DNA of 64,000 nt, taken from a bacterium (GTDB lineage Bacteria > Planctomycetota > UBA1135 > UBA2386). The stretch covers positions 164,326 through 228,325 of the forward strand of contig JAUILN010000018.1 of NCBI GenBank assembly GCA_030432695.1, read 5' to 3'. The position numbers and the translations under genes were made by a program. Under the pieces are notes generated by a model. The model did no database searches and was not told the origin of the DNA. It was given only the letters and a program-made list of their open reading frames with translations. Positions 20,171 through 30,332 of the stretch are shown one piece after another (positions within the stretch are counted from its first letter, which is position 1; each line of letters opens with the position of its first letter).

Positions 20171-22086
20171 GCAAGCTCCTCGGGATGTCGTTCGACGCGG
20201 CGGTCTCGCCGCTGATCACCCTGCTGCGCACGCGCGACCAGCGAGCCGACGGCGCGCGGCCGTACGGCTGGGGCATGGCGTGGTATGCCGCCGCCGACCG
20301 CGCCGCCACGGTGGTGAAGGACCCGGCCGCGACCTCCGATGGCGCCGCGACGCTGCTGCTGCGCGACTGGACCCGCTGCCGCTCGACCCTGTTCGTCTGC
20401 CACCTGCGTGGTGCCGCGGCCCGGATCTCCCAGGAGAACACGCATCCCTTCGCGCGCAGCCACGCCGGCCGCGACTGGGTGATGACCCATCAGGGCCAGC
20501 TCGGCGAGGGCTACCTCGAACGGCTGTCGCTCGGCGAGCGTCCGGTGTTCCAGCCGGTCGGCCGGACCGACACCGAGCACCTGCTGTGCTGGCTGCTGCA
20601 GCGCTGCCGCGAGCTGGACCTGCACCGTCTGGCCGACATCGGCTGGGAGCGTCTGCACGGCTGGCTGCAGGAGATCAACCAGCTCGGCACCTTGAACCTG
20701 CTGATCTCCGACGGCTCGCACCTCGTGGTGTACCAGGACCAGGAGCGGCACCGGCCGCTCCATTGGCTGCGCCGTCTCCCGCCGCACGCCCAGAACACCC
20801 TGTCGAACGAGGACATCGAACTCGACCTCGGCGGCGCCCGCGACGGCGCACGGACCGCGGTGCTGGTGTCGAGCGAACGCCTGCTCGGCGCGGACGACGA
20901 CGGGGCGGAGTGGAAGGAGCTGCGCGGCGGGCAGATGCTGGTGGTCTGCCGCGGCGCGGTAGTCTGGTCGGGTGGCGGGAACACGGCTCCCGTCGCGGCG
21001 GCGCCCTTCCCGGCCGAGGCTCCTTCCCTGCAGGGTGGGGCGGCGGGGCCGGGCGAGTCGCTGCCGTCCGCGATGGTCGGTCGGCTCGAGCCGCTGGGGG
21101 GTGCCGGCCTGGGTGCCGGCCTCCAGCAGGTCGAGGACGCGCCGGCACCGGAAGCGAACTTCGGGGAGTCGCAGGATGCGCGGGTCTACGACGTGCTGCA
21201 CGTCACCCGCTACAGCTACGCCTCGCCGGTCGAGTTCAGCCGGCACGTGCTGCGCCTGCATCCGGTGCACGACCGGATCCAGGAGGTGCTGTCGTTCGAC
21301 CTGTCGATCGAGCCCCTGACCGCGCAGCACGACCACGAAGACGTGTTCGGCAACATCGCGACCCGCCTCGAGATCGAGGGCTCGGCGCCGGAGATCGCGT
21401 TCGTGGCCCGCTCGCGGGTCCGCGTGCATCCCACCCCCGGCGGTGAGTTCCGTTCGACCCATCGACGGACCATCGTGCCGCTATCGTGGATGCCCTGGCA
21501 GCGGCAGATGATGCTGCCCTACCTGCTGCCCGAGGAGCTGCCCGAGAACCAGCTCCAGGAGCTCTTCGACTACGCGATGAGCTTCGTCGAGCGGCAGGAC
21601 TACGACGTGATCGAGACCCTGCTCGACATCAACCAGACGATCTACCGCGACTACGCCTACGTGCAGGGCGTCACCTCGGTGGAGACCACGCCGTTCGATG
21701 TCTACACGTCGCGACGCGGCGTCTGCCAGGACTTCGCCAACCTGCTGATCTGTCTGGCGCGCCTGCTCGACGTGCCGGCGCGTTACCGGGTCGGCTACAT
21801 CTACACCGGCGGCAACTACGCCAACAAGCTGCAGTCCGACGCCTCGCACGCCTGGGTCGAGGTGTTCCTGCCGTGGCTCGGTTGGAAGGGCCTCGATCCC
21901 ACCAACGGCACGGTGGTCGACCGCGACCACGTGCGGGTCGCCTGTGGGCGGCACTACCGCGACGCCACACCGACCTCGGGGACGATCTACCGCGGGGGTG
22001 GCGACGAGAAGCTGGAGATCGAGGTGCGGGTCATTCCGGTCGACCTTGGCGGGCCCCTCGCCCCACCTGCCGCAGATCCAGGGTGA
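20167..22086 (+). CDS. Class II glutamine-amidotransferase-like / transglutaminase-like fusion protein
   Basis: 639 residues, GTG start overlapping the upstream stop. Residues 1-280 resemble YafJ-type class II glutamine amidotransferases: LLGMSFD, YGWGMAWYA, VCHLRGAA, ENTHPF and MTHQGQLGEG. However, the N-terminal nucleophile, normally Cys2, is Ser here (MSKLLGMS). Residues 340-430 are a bacterial transglutaminase N-terminal beta domain (VLHVTRYSYASPVEFSRHVL) and 495-600 the papain-like core with Cys520 (RRGVCQDFANLL), His561 (ASHAWVEVF) and Asp577 (LDPTNG). The second half probably works as a peptidase or transamidase within the ATP-grasp/alpha-E system. The 3' end overlaps the convergent gene by 56 bases. 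Confidence 0.88.
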
Positions 22087-25000
22087 GCGGCGCCTCCGGG
22101 TCGCGCGGCACGCCGCGCGGCCGCGACGTCCCCGGCGTGTGCCCGAACGGCACGAAGCGCGCCAGCCGTCGGCCCTCGGCCTCGTAGGCGGTGGTCGGCG
22201 GCGCGTCGTAGTTGCGGCCGCCAGGGTGGCCGACGTGGTAGGTGCAGCCGCCCACCGCGCGTGCGTTGTGGCGGTCGTGCAGCTCGAAGACCAGCGGGTC
22301 GTGCACGCCGATCGTCGGGTGCAGGCAGCTCGGCGGCTGCCAGGCGCGGAAGCGAATCCCGGCGACGACCTGTTCCTTCACGTGGGTGGGCGTCAGCGGT
22401 AGCTCGATGCCGTTCACCGCCAGCCCGTAGCGCTCCGGATCGACGAGCCCCGATAGCTTCACCTGCAGCCGCTCCAAGGACGAGTCGACGAAGCGCGTGG
22501 TGCCGCCGCCACCCGGCTCCTCGCCGAGCACGTGCCAGGGCTCCAAGGCGTGGCGGACCTCGAGGTGCATGCCCGCGACGTGCACGTCGCCCGCCAGCGG
22601 GAAGCGGAACTCCCATTGCGGCGAGAACCACTCCCACTCCAATGCGAAGCCGACCTCGCCGAGCTCGCGCAGCACCTGCTCGAAGTCGGTGCGGACGAAG
22701 TGCGGCAGCAGGAACCGGTCGTGGAGCGTGGTGCCCCAGCGGGTCACTGGCGCACGGTAGGGCTGCTCCCAGAAGCGGGCGATCAGCGCGCGGACCAGCA
22801 GCTGCTGCGCCAGGCTCATCCGCGCGTGCGGCGGCATCTCGAAGCCGCGCAGCTCCAGGAGCCCGAGGCGGCCACTCGACGAGTCGGGCGAGTAGAGCTT
22901 GTCGATGCAGAACTCGGCGCGGTGGGTGTTGCCCGAGACGTCGACCAGCAGGTGGCGGAACAGTCGGTCGACCAGCCACGGCGGGCACGGCGCGGGGCTG
23001 CCGTCTGGCTGGGTGGGGAGCTGTGCGAAGGCGAGTTCCAGTTCGCGCAGCGCGTCGTGGCGGGCTTCGTCGATGCGCGGCGACTGGCTGGTCGGGCCGA
23101 GGAACAGGCTGGAGAACAGGTAGCTGAGCGAGGGGTGGTTGTTCCAATAGCTCAACAGGCTCCGCAGCAGGTCGGGGCGGCGCAGGAACGGGCTGTCCTC
23201 GGGCGTCGCCGCACCGACCACCACGTGGTTGCCGCCGCCGGTGCCCATCGGCCGGCCGTCGACCAGGAACTTCTCGGTCCCGAGCCGGGTCTGCCGCGCG
23301 TCCTCGTAGAGCCCGGTGGTGAGGTCGACCAGCTCGCGCCAGGAGCCGACGGGGTGGACGTTGACCTCGATCACGCCGGGGTCGGGGGTGACCTTCAGCG
23401 TCTGCAGGCGGGGGTCGTGGGGTGCGGGGTAGCCTTCGACGACCACCGGGGTCTGCAGGCTCGCGGCGGTGTCCTCGATCGCGGCGACCAGGTCGAGGAA
23501 GTCCTCGGCCCAGGCCACCGGCGGCAGGAACACGTGGAGGCGGCCTTCGCGCAGCTCCACGGTGAGCGCGGTGCGCACACCGGTGCCGGGGGCTGTGTCG
23601 GCGTCGGGGGTCGGCTGCGCGTTCACCGCGGCGGCGTCCGGATCGAAGGCCGGGCGCGGTTCGTCGCCGCCGGCGACCGCGTGCTGGATGCGCGGCTCGG
23701 GCGCGGGCGGCAGGGCAGAGCGCGGTGCGAACGGGTCGCGCGGCGGCTGCAGCGGCGCGGTCTGGTGGACCGCCGCGAGCGAGGGAACCGGCAGGCGCAG
23801 GCCGAGTGGCGAGTCGCCGGGCGACAGGAGCACGTGCCGGGCGCGCAGCATCCACAGCCCGCTCTGCCAGATCCGGCGCGGGCCGTCGGCGACGCGTTGC
23901 AGCGGCAGCACGTAGCCGACCGGCGTGTTCAGGCCGCGCTGGAACACCCGCGCGATGCGGGCGCGCTCCTCGGCGTCGGCGAGCTTCGGGTCGGTCGGAT
24001 CGACGTCGACCGGCAGTCGGCCCTCGCGCCACAGGTAGTAGCCGGCGTCCTCGAAGGCGGCGAGCACGTGCTGCGGATTGGCTTCGAGCCGGCGGGCCAG
24101 TGCCGCGGTGAAGCGCTGTGCTCGTTCGATCGTGCCATGCCCCGGCTTCGCGGGGTCGGCGAGCCATTGCGGATCGCGCCACATGGGCTGGCCGTCGCCG
24201 CGCCAATAGCAGGTCATCGCCCAGCGCGGCAGCGACTCGCCGGGATACCACTTGCCCTGCCCGAACTGCACGAAGCCGCCCGGCGCGAAGCGGTCGCGGA
24301 GCCGTTGGATCAACCGGAACGACAGCGCCAGCTTGTCGGTGCCGACCGCCGCGGTGTTCCACTCCGGGCTCACGTAGTCGTCGATCGACACGAAGGTCGG
24401 CTCGCCGCCCATCGTCAGCCGCACGTCGCCGGCCGCGAGCCGCGCGTCGACGCGGTCGCCGACTTCCAGCAGGCGTTCCCAGGCCGCGTCGCTGAACGGC
24501 TTGGTGGAGCGCGGGTCGTCGCGCAGCCGCGTGAGCCGCATCTCGATGTCGAGCTCGGTCTCGCAGTCGTCGAGGCTGCCGCTGATCGGTGAGGCGTCGT
24601 GCGGCTCGGCGCTGCAGGCCAGCGGGATGTGGCCTTCGCCGGCGAGCAGACCGCTGGTGGCGTCGAGGCCCACCCAGCCCGCACCCGGCAGGTAGGCCTC
24701 GACCCAGGCGTGCAGGTCGACGGTGTCGACGGCCACGCCGCTGGGGCCGTCCAGGGCCTGCTGGTCGGCGACGAGTTGGATCGAGTAGCCGGAGACGAAG
24801 CGCGCGGCGAGGCCCTGGTGGCGGAGCAGTTGCACGAGCAGCAGGGCGAAGTCGCGGCACGAGCCGCGGCCCTTCTCGAGGGTCTCCTCGGGGGACTGCA
24901 CGCCGGGGTCGTAGCGGAGGATGTAGTCGAGCCGCCGATGGACGAGCTGGTTGACGTGCACCAGGAAGTCGGTGGTGCCGCGCTCGGTCCGGTCGATCTG

Positions 25001-25396
25001 CTTACAGAGAGCGGCGAAGCGTTCCTCGGGCTCGTCCCGGCGCAGGAACGGCACGAGCTGCTGGGCCAGCAGCGGCGGATACTCGAAGGGGAAGGTCTCC
25101 GCGTACGGCTCCAGGAAGAAGTCGAACGGGTTGATCACCGGCAGGTCGACGACCAGGTCGACCTCGAGTTCGAGCGAGCGGGTCGGCTCGGGGAAGACCA
25201 GCCGCGCGAGGTGGTTGCCGTACGGGTCCTGCTGCCAGTTCAGGAAGTGCTTCTCGGGGCGCACCCGGAACGAGTAGGCGACCACCGGCGTGCGGGTGTG
25301 CGGTGCGGGGCGCAGGCGCACGACCTGCGGGCCGAGGGAGACCAGCCGGTCGTAGCGGTAGCTCGTGCGGTGGTGGAGCGCGACCCGGATCGACAT
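22031..25396 (-). CDS. Transglutaminase-like protein with C-terminal DUF2126
   Basis: 1121 residues. Residues 1-95 are the transglutaminase N-terminal domain (VALHHRTSYRYDRLVSLGPQ), 130-250 the core with Cys180 (GRGSCRDFALLL), His229 (DLHAWVEAYLPG) and Asp245, and about 300-1090 the DUF2126 region, which has LTMGGEPTFVSIDDYVSPEWN near its start, GKWYPGESLPRWAM, GTGGGNHVVVGAATPEDSPF and RTDFEQVLRELGEVGF. DUF2126 proteins belong to the same predicted amidoligase/transglutaminase neighbourhood. A low-complexity, Pro- and Ala-rich linker lies around 590-650. There is no signal peptide, so it acts in the cytoplasm. It is transcribed against the ATP-grasp operon and overlaps it tail to tail, yet belongs with it functionally. 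Confidence 0.92.
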   Translation of the reverse strand: MSIRVALHHRTSYRYDRLVSLGPQVVRLRPAPHTRTPVVAYSFRVRPEKHFLNWQQDPYGNHLARLVFPEPTRSLELEVDLVVDLPVINPFDFFLEPYAETFPFEYPPLLAQQLVPFLRRDEPEERFAALCKQIDRTERGTTDFLVHVNQLVHRRLDYILRYDPGVQSPEETLEKGRGSCRDFALLLVQLLRHQGLAARFVSGYSIQLVADQQALDGPSGVAVDTVDLHAWVEAYLPGAGWVGLDATSGLLAGEGHIPLACSAEPHDASPISGSLDDCETELDIEMRLTRLRDDPRSTKPFSDAAWERLLEVGDRVDARLAAGDVRLTMGGEPTFVSIDDYVSPEWNTAAVGTDKLALSFRLIQRLRDRFAPGGFVQFGQGKWYPGESLPRWAMTCYWRGDGQPMWRDPQWLADPAKPGHGTIERAQRFTAALARRLEANPQHVLAAFEDAGYYLWREGRLPVDVDPTDPKLADAEERARIARVFQRGLNTPVGYVLPLQRVADGPRRIWQSGLWMLRARHVLLSPGDSPLGLRLPVPSLAAVHQTAPLQPPRDPFAPRSALPPAPEPRIQHAVAGGDEPRPAFDPDAAAVNAQPTPDADTAPGTGVRTALTVELREGRLHVFLPPVAWAEDFLDLVAAIEDTAASLQTPVVVEGYPAPHDPRLQTLKVTPDPGVIEVNVHPVGSWRELVDLTTGLYEDARQTRLGTEKFLVDGRPMGTGGGNHVVVGAATPEDSPFLRRPDLLRSLLSYWNNHPSLSYLFSSLFLGPTSQSPRIDEARHDALRELELAFAQLPTQPDGSPAPCPPWLVDRLFRHLLVDVSGNTHRAEFCIDKLYSPDSSSGRLGLLELRGFEMPPHARMSLAQQLLVRALIARFWEQPYRAPVTRWGTTLHDRFLLPHFVRTDFEQVLRELGEVGFALEWEWFSPQWEFRFPLAGDVHVAGMHLEVRHALEPWHVLGEEPGGGGTTRFVDSSLERLQVKLSGLVDPERYGLAVNGIELPLTPTHVKEQVVAGIRFRAWQPPSCLHPTIGVHDPLVFELHDRHNARAVGGCTYHVGHPGGRNYDAPPTTAYEAEGRRLARFVPFGHTPGTSRPRGVPRDPEAPLTLDLRQVGRGARQGRPE

Positions 25397-25471
25397 GAGT
25401 GGTCACTCTGGTGCCTCGTCGGCAGGCGATCAAGGGATGGGATGGACGCGCGAGAACCGATCGCGGGTACG

Positions 25472-25477
25472 TACCAT
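25472..25477 (+). promoter_or_regulatory. Putative -10 box (TACCAT), leaderless arrangement
   Basis: TACCAT fits TANNNT and ends 6 bases before the sulfatase ATG at 25484. No Shine-Dalgarno sequence lies between; no -35 consensus is visible. Confidence 0.3.
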
Positions 25478-25483
25478 CCCGGC

Positions 25484-26869
25484 ATGCTCGTTCGCCTGCT
25501 GTCGTCGCTCACCGTGTTCGTGCTGCCGCTCGCGGCCCAGGAAACCGAACCCGCAGCTCGTCCGCCCCACATCGTCGTGTTCCTGGCTGACGACCTCGGC
25601 TGGGGCGACGTCGGTTTCCATGACGGCCGGATCCCCACGCCGCACCTCGACGCGCTGGCCGCGCGCGGCACACGGCTCGAGCAGTTCTACGTCCAGCCGG
25701 TCTGCTCGCCGACCCGCGGGGCGCTGCTCACCGGCCGCTATCCGATGCGTCTCGGCCTGCAGTGCGGGGTGGTCCGTCCGTGGGCCGAACACGGCCTGCC
25801 ACTCGAGGAGCGGACCCTCGCCGAGGCGCTGAAGGCGGCGGGCTACACCACCGCGATCTGTGGCAAGTGGCACCTCGGCCACGCGCGCGGCGAACAGCTC
25901 CCCACCAGCCGCGGCTTCGACCACCAGTACGGCCACTACAACGGCGCCCTCGACTACTTCACCCACGAGCGCGACGGCGGCTTCGATTGGCACGCGGACG
26001 ACGCGGTCAACCGCGACGAGGGCTACACCACCGACCTGATCGCCGCGGCGGCGGTAGAGATCCTGGCGGAGCACGACCCGGCCACGCCGCTGTTCCTCTA
26101 CGTCCCGTTCAACGCGCCGCACACCCCGCTGCAGGCGCCGGAGGATTGGATCGCGAAGTTCGCCGACTTCGAGGACCGCAACCGGAGGATCTATGCGGCG
26201 ATGGTCGCGTGCATGGACGCGGCAGTGGGGCGGATCGTGGCCGGGTTGGACGAGCACGGCTATCTGCGGGAGGAGACCCTGGTGTTCTTCTGCTCCGACA
26301 ACGGGGGGATCCGGAGCCTCGGTTCCAATGGGCCGCTCCGCGCCCAGAAAGGCCGGCTCTACGAGGGCGGCATCCGCGTGCCGGCGGTGGTGTCGTGGCC
26401 GGGACGGATCGCAGAGGGCGGCGTGGTCGATGCGCCTCTGCACGTCGTCGACCTGTTTCCCACTCTGGTCGGTCTCGCCGGCGGCAGCCTGGAGCAGGAG
26501 CTGCCGCTCGATGGACGGGATGCGTGGGCGACGTGGGCGGAAGGTGCGCCGTCTCCCCACGACGTGATCCTGAACAACGTCACCCCGTGGTCGGGTGCGC
26601 TGCGCAAGGGCCGCTGGAAGCTGGTGCACAACGGCGACGTGCCGGCCAATGCGACCGAGGGGCCTGGCACGGACCAATGGGAGCTGTTCGATCTGCAGGT
26701 CGACCTCGCCGAGCAGAACGATCTCGCGGCGCGCCACCCGGATCTGCTCAAGGAGCTGCGCGCGCTCCTGGAAGCGCTGCGCGCGTCGGCCGCGGCGCCG
26801 AACATCCCGCCGAACAGCCCGCCGGAGGGGTTCGAGGTGCCGGCGGTGTGGGGGGAGCGGGGCAACTGA
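25484..26869 (+). CDS. Exported type I sulfatase (formylglycine-dependent)
   Basis: 461 residues from the ATG at 25484, which gives a clean Sec signal (MLVRLLSSLTVFVLPLAAQ). The open frame upstream is antisense to the DUF2126 gene and is rejected. The metal-binding opening VVFLADDLGWGDVG has Asp36/Asp37, and CSPTRGALLTGRYP at 74-87 is the C-x-P-x-R sulfatase signature, so Cys74 would be converted to formylglycine. GKWHLGH, a further metal/substrate block, follows near 127, and FFCSDNGG near 268 completes the site. The arrangement is that of arylsulfatase-like enzymes that remove sulfate from carbohydrates. No maturase gene is visible in the window. It stands alone between the transglutaminase and an accessory stretch. 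Confidence 0.93.
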   Translation: MLVRLLSSLTVFVLPLAAQETEPAARPPHIVVFLADDLGWGDVGFHDGRIPTPHLDALAARGTRLEQFYVQPVCSPTRGALLTGRYPMRLGLQCGVVRPWAEHGLPLEERTLAEALKAAGYTTAICGKWHLGHARGEQLPTSRGFDHQYGHYNGALDYFTHERDGGFDWHADDAVNRDEGYTTDLIAAAAVEILAEHDPATPLFLYVPFNAPHTPLQAPEDWIAKFADFEDRNRRIYAAMVACMDAAVGRIVAGLDEHGYLREETLVFFCSDNGGIRSLGSNGPLRAQKGRLYEGGIRVPAVVSWPGRIAEGGVVDAPLHVVDLFPTLVGLAGGSLEQELPLDGRDAWATWAEGAPSPHDVILNNVTPWSGALRKGRWKLVHNGDVPANATEGPGTDQWELFDLQVDLAEQNDLAARHPDLLKELRALLEALRASAAAPNIPPNSPPEGFEVPAVWGERGN

Positions 26870-27089
26870 CTCCTCGAGGTGACGCCCTCCGACTCATGCG
26901 GTGTCGAGGCTGAGACCACGCCTGCGAAGCGGGGGTGGACGCGTCGTGGCTCGAGTCGATGATCTCTCGGGGACTGAGCGGGCGCGCTTGCTTGTTAGGG
27001 CCTGCCAGCCTGCCACGCCAACGCGACGTCGCATGTGTTGATCCCCCGTCGCGACGAGTCGGGTGCAGCAGTCCGCAGAGGAATGAGGC

Positions 27090-29297
27090 ATGACAGCCAC
27101 CAGAACCTGTTTACTTGTCTTCGCTCTCTTCGCGAGCACGGCGCATGCGCAGCTGGACTGGTGGAGAGACACGACCCTCCACGGGCTCTGGAATCCGGCG
27201 CTCGGCTACGACGAGGCCCAAGGCCGCGTGCTCATGTTTGGGGGCATTCGTCCGGGCCTGCATCTTCCAGCGGATGAGACCTGGGAGTGGGTCGATTCTG
27301 CATGGCGCCTCTGAGAGGCCCCAGGGCCGGTCGCGACGAGCGCGGCGGCTCTGGCCTGGGACCCGGCGAGTCAGGGCCTGCTGATGTTCGGGGGGCATGC
27401 ATGGACCCTCTCCGAGTTCCGTAGCGAGACGTGGTCTTGGACCGGGCGTAGCTGGCGGCGTCTGAGTCCGTCGACCGCACCTTCTCCTCGAGGTGGGGTG
27501 GCTATGGGTTTCGACGAGGCCGCGGGCAACGTGGTGCTGTTCGGGGGAGTGGGATACGGCGGCACATACGACGACACCTGGATATGGGATGGCGCCAACT
27601 GGATCCTCCAGCATCCGACTCACCGGCCGGCGCACCGTCGTCACGCCCGTTTGATTCCGGCGGCGGGTCGTGCGTCGATGTTGCTGGTTGGTGGCCAGTG
27701 CGCCTCGGGAGACTACATCCCGGGCAGCGACCTCTGGGAATGGACCGGGTCGGATTGGAATCCCGTCTCGGTGGCCGGAGCGGTGTTTCCCAGTCGCGTC
27801 GACTGCGCTGCGACGGGGCCAGGACGAGCCGAGGTGATCGCGCTCGAGCACCCTCGGCTGCCGCAATCTACGCGGATGTGGTCATGGGACGGCAGCTCTT
27901 GGACCGAGACGCGTCCGACGTCGACCGGCTATGCAGACTGGCCGGCGAACTTCGCGGATGCGGAACTCGTCTACGACCGGGCGCACGGTCGCTTGCTGCG
28001 CTTCGGGTGTGCCTATGTGAACGTGGGAACGTCTCTCGATCCCTACCCGAAGCAGTCGACCTGGGCCTTCGACTTTGCGAGTCGGAGCTGGAGCATCGCC
28101 GACTCCAACGATTGGTTGCCCGCTGGCGAGTTCTCCGTCGTGCACGATGCGGATCGAGGCCGGGACCTGTTCGTGGGGGGAGTGCCGACCAGGACGTGGT
28201 TCTTCCAGCACGGCCGATTCCACGAGTCGCTCGCTGCGACACCCCAGCGGGTCGGCGTCGCCTTCATGCTGGAGTGTCACTACGCGTCCGGGCAGGTCGT
28301 GTTGTTCGGCGATCCTGGCGTGAATCGGCAGTCCGAGACCTGGCTCTTCGACGGACAGCAGTGGCGGGCCCGGCAGTATCCCGGGTCGCCGGATCCGTTC
28401 GCCTCGCAGTTGGGCATGGCGTCCACCTACGATCCTGTCCGCCAGAGGGTCCTTGCCGCTTCAGTGAACCAGCGAGAGCTGTGGGCTTTCACGCCGGCGG
28501 GGGGATGGCAGAACCTCGGTTCGGTACCCGTGCGTCCGGGTCACCTCGCATACGACGTCGCCCGGAACGTGCTCGTTCTCCTCGGTCCCAGCGGTAGCAG
28601 CCAAGAGACCTGGGAGTGGGACGGCCAGGCTTGGGCGTTGAGATCGACCGTCGTTCCGATGTTGTCGTCGTGCTACGTCATGTCGTACGTGCCCGGGTTG
28701 GACGGCGTCGTGCTCGTCATGGGCGGAGCCTGCCGGCCGGGGGTTCCAGTTCCCGGGCGCACGTTTGTGTGGGATGGAACTCAATGGAGTCCCCTGTTGA
28801 ACCGCGCGCCTCCGGAACACGACGTGGGCCAACGGTCTTTCCGGTACGGGTGGTACGATCCAGAGCGCGGACGATTCCGCATCGCCTACGAGGGGAACGC
28901 TGACCTGGCGACGTTCGAGCTCTACGACAAGACGCTTGCAGTCGATGAACTCCTGCCTCGTGCCGGAGAGAGTCTCCGATTCACCTTCGATGGTCCTTCC
29001 CAAGCGGGGCGTCAGTGGTTCCTGGGCCTGGCCCTGACCGCCGACATCGGCGTCCCGTTGATGCGCAGCCCTTACGGCGGCATGCGTCGCTTTCCGTTGG
29101 ATCCAGACGTTCTGCTCATCGCGACGCTGGGGCACCTCCAAGGGACTCTCGATCCCCAGGGACGAGGCTCGAAGTCCGTCGTGGTCCCCGCGGATCCATC
29201 TCTCGTCGGTCTGCGGTTCAAGGCGGCCGCGTTCACGCTGGACTCCGGCGCGTTCGGCTTCGTGTCGAATCTGGTCGAATGCGAGGTCGTGCCGTGA
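27090..29297 (+). pseudogene. Kelch-like secreted beta-propeller gene interrupted by one in-frame TGA
   Basis: The frame starts at ATG 27090 with a signal peptide (MTATRTCLLVFALFASTAHAQ) and the first kelch blade (YDEAQGRVLMFGGI ... ETWEWVDSAWRL), meets TGA at 27312-27314, and continues in the same frame without any indel (EAPGPVATSAAALAWDPASQ, GLLMFGGHAW). Blades with LMFGG/VLFGG and TWxWDGxxW continue to about 28850, and the last roughly 110 residues (RAGESLRFTFDGPS to VSNLVECEVVP) are the shared C-terminal domain. The most economical reading is a single nonsense mutation, for example CGA to TGA. The downstream part also has an ATG at 27384. A sequencing error or stop read-through are alternatives. 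Codon use here looks less GC-biased than in neighbouring genes. Confidence 0.75.
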
Positions 29298-29379
29298 CGA
29301 CCAGTCGCATCGGGGCCACGTGCGCGGCCCGGGTTTCCGAGGAGGACTGATCCGCGGATAGGCTCGGCGGCTTCCGAGG

Positions 29380-29385
29380 TAGCAT
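29380..29385 (+). promoter_or_regulatory. Putative -10 box (TAGCAT), leaderless arrangement
   Basis: TAGCAT ends 7 bases before the GTG at 29393. A second TANNNT hexamer (TAGGCT) lies at 29359-29364. No ribosome-binding site is visible. Confidence 0.3.
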
Positions 29386-29392
29386 CCGAACC

Positions 29393-29701
29393 GTGGTCCA
29401 GCTCTTCCCGACTCCACCCGACAAGCTCGTCGACGCCGCAGGCCGTCCCTACTTCCTCTGGGACTCGGACATGACCCTCGCGGACTTCGAGCAGCGCCTG
29501 CGCACCGAGCCGCGCGAAGGCCGGGCCTACCTGGTCGGCAAGCTCATGCGGCAGGCCCGCCCCGACGACGTCTTCTCCTTCGTCACCGTCGACGAGATCG
29601 TCGAGCTCTGGCCGGCGCTGTTCCGGTATCTCGGCCGGAAGCGGGAGTTCTGGCAATGGCTGTTGGAGTTCTGGGGGTGCGAGCTTGAAGCGGCTGAGTG
29701 A
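29393..29701 (+). CDS. Small protein paired with a nucleotidyltransferase (antitoxin-like)
   Basis: 102 residues, GTG start (MVQLFPTPPDKLVDAAGRPY). The centre LWDSDMTLADFEQRL and YLVGKLMRQARPDDVFSFV, followed by LGRKREFWQWLLEFWG, matches a small protein type that I recall as regularly placed directly before AbiEii-type nucleotidyltransferase genes. The stop lies 17 bases inside the next gene, so the two are co-translated. By position it may serve as the antitoxin or cognate regulator. No DNA-binding motif can be recognised with confidence. Cytoplasmic. Confidence 0.7.
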   Translation: MVQLFPTPPDKLVDAAGRPYFLWDSDMTLADFEQRLRTEPREGRAYLVGKLMRQARPDDVFSFVTVDEIVELWPALFRYLGRKREFWQWLLEFWGCELEAAE

Positions 29702-30332
29702 GCTGCAGAGTCGGGTGCTGGAGGTCCTGGCTGGGGTCGAACCACCATGGACCTTGACCGGGGGAGCTGCGCTCGCCGGCTTCCATCTCGGTCATCGAAC
29801 GACGCGCGATCTGGACCTGTTCTGGCGCGGTGCGGATTCGATCGAAGTCGTCCGGCGCGAGGTGGCTGCGCGACTGCGTGCCGCGGGGATGAAGGTTCGG
29901 GAGCTTCAGTCCGCTTCGGCCTTCGCGTCGTTCCAGGTCGAGCAGGACGGGGACTCGGTGGTCGTGGACCTGGTGGCGGACCCGGTCGCCGGGATCGAAC
30001 CTCCGCTTCGGGTGACGATCGGGGCGGTGACCATCCAGATCGACTCGGCGCACGAGGTCCTGGTCAACAAGCTGTGCGCTCTGCTGCACCGCTCCGAGCT
30101 GCGTGACCTGATGGATGTCCAGGGGCTGCTCGCAGAAGGCGGAGACCTGCCGCGAGCCGTCGCCGATGCGCCCCGGAAGGACGGTGGCTTCTCGGCACTG
30201 ACGCTCGGGTTCACGTTGGGCAGCTGGGGAGTCGCGGCTGCTGCGCGCGCTGCGGGTCTCGAGTCCCGAGCCGAGGAGTTGGAGCGTTTCCGCGACGACT
30301 TGCTGCGTCGCGTGGCCGACGGCCGGCCCTGA
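29685..30332 (+). CDS. AbiEii/AbiGii-type nucleotidyltransferase (toxin-like)
   Basis: 215 residues, TTG start at 29685 overlapping the upstream gene. LTGGAALAGFHLGHRTTRDLDLFW (residues 23-46) holds the GG-(x)n-R-x-T-x-D-x-D motif of the nucleotidyltransferase superfamily, with the two metal-binding Asp residues in RDLDLFW. VVDLVADP supplies the third carboxylate and AHEVLVNKLCALLHRSELRDLMD is the conserved region after the catalytic core. Members act as the toxin of type IV-like abortive-infection systems by modifying tRNA or other RNA. The C-terminal helices (about 150-215) are divergent. Whether this pair defends against phages is an inference from the family. Confidence 0.85.
   Translation: MKRLSELQSRVLEVLAGVEPPWTLTGGAALAGFHLGHRTTRDLDLFWRGADSIEVVRREVAARLRAAGMKVRELQSASAFASFQVEQDGDSVVVDLVADPVAGIEPPLRVTIGAVTIQIDSAHEVLVNKLCALLHRSELRDLMDVQGLLAEGGDLPRAVADAPRKDGGFSALTLGFTLGSWGVAAAARAAGLESRAEELERFRDDLLRRVADGRP

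Noticed and set aside
21987..24860. 957-residue minus-strand open frame
   Set aside because: Alternate frame of the DUF2126 gene; extremely Arg/Pro/Ala-rich.
26870..27089. Search for RNA gene, promoter or repeat in this gap
   Set aside because: Nothing beyond a weak purine-rich stretch before the kelch start; no tRNA-like fold was seen.
27384..29297. Separate 637-residue gene without a signal peptide
   Set aside because: It continues in frame the blade pattern of the upstream 74-residue piece, so one interrupted gene is the simpler reading.
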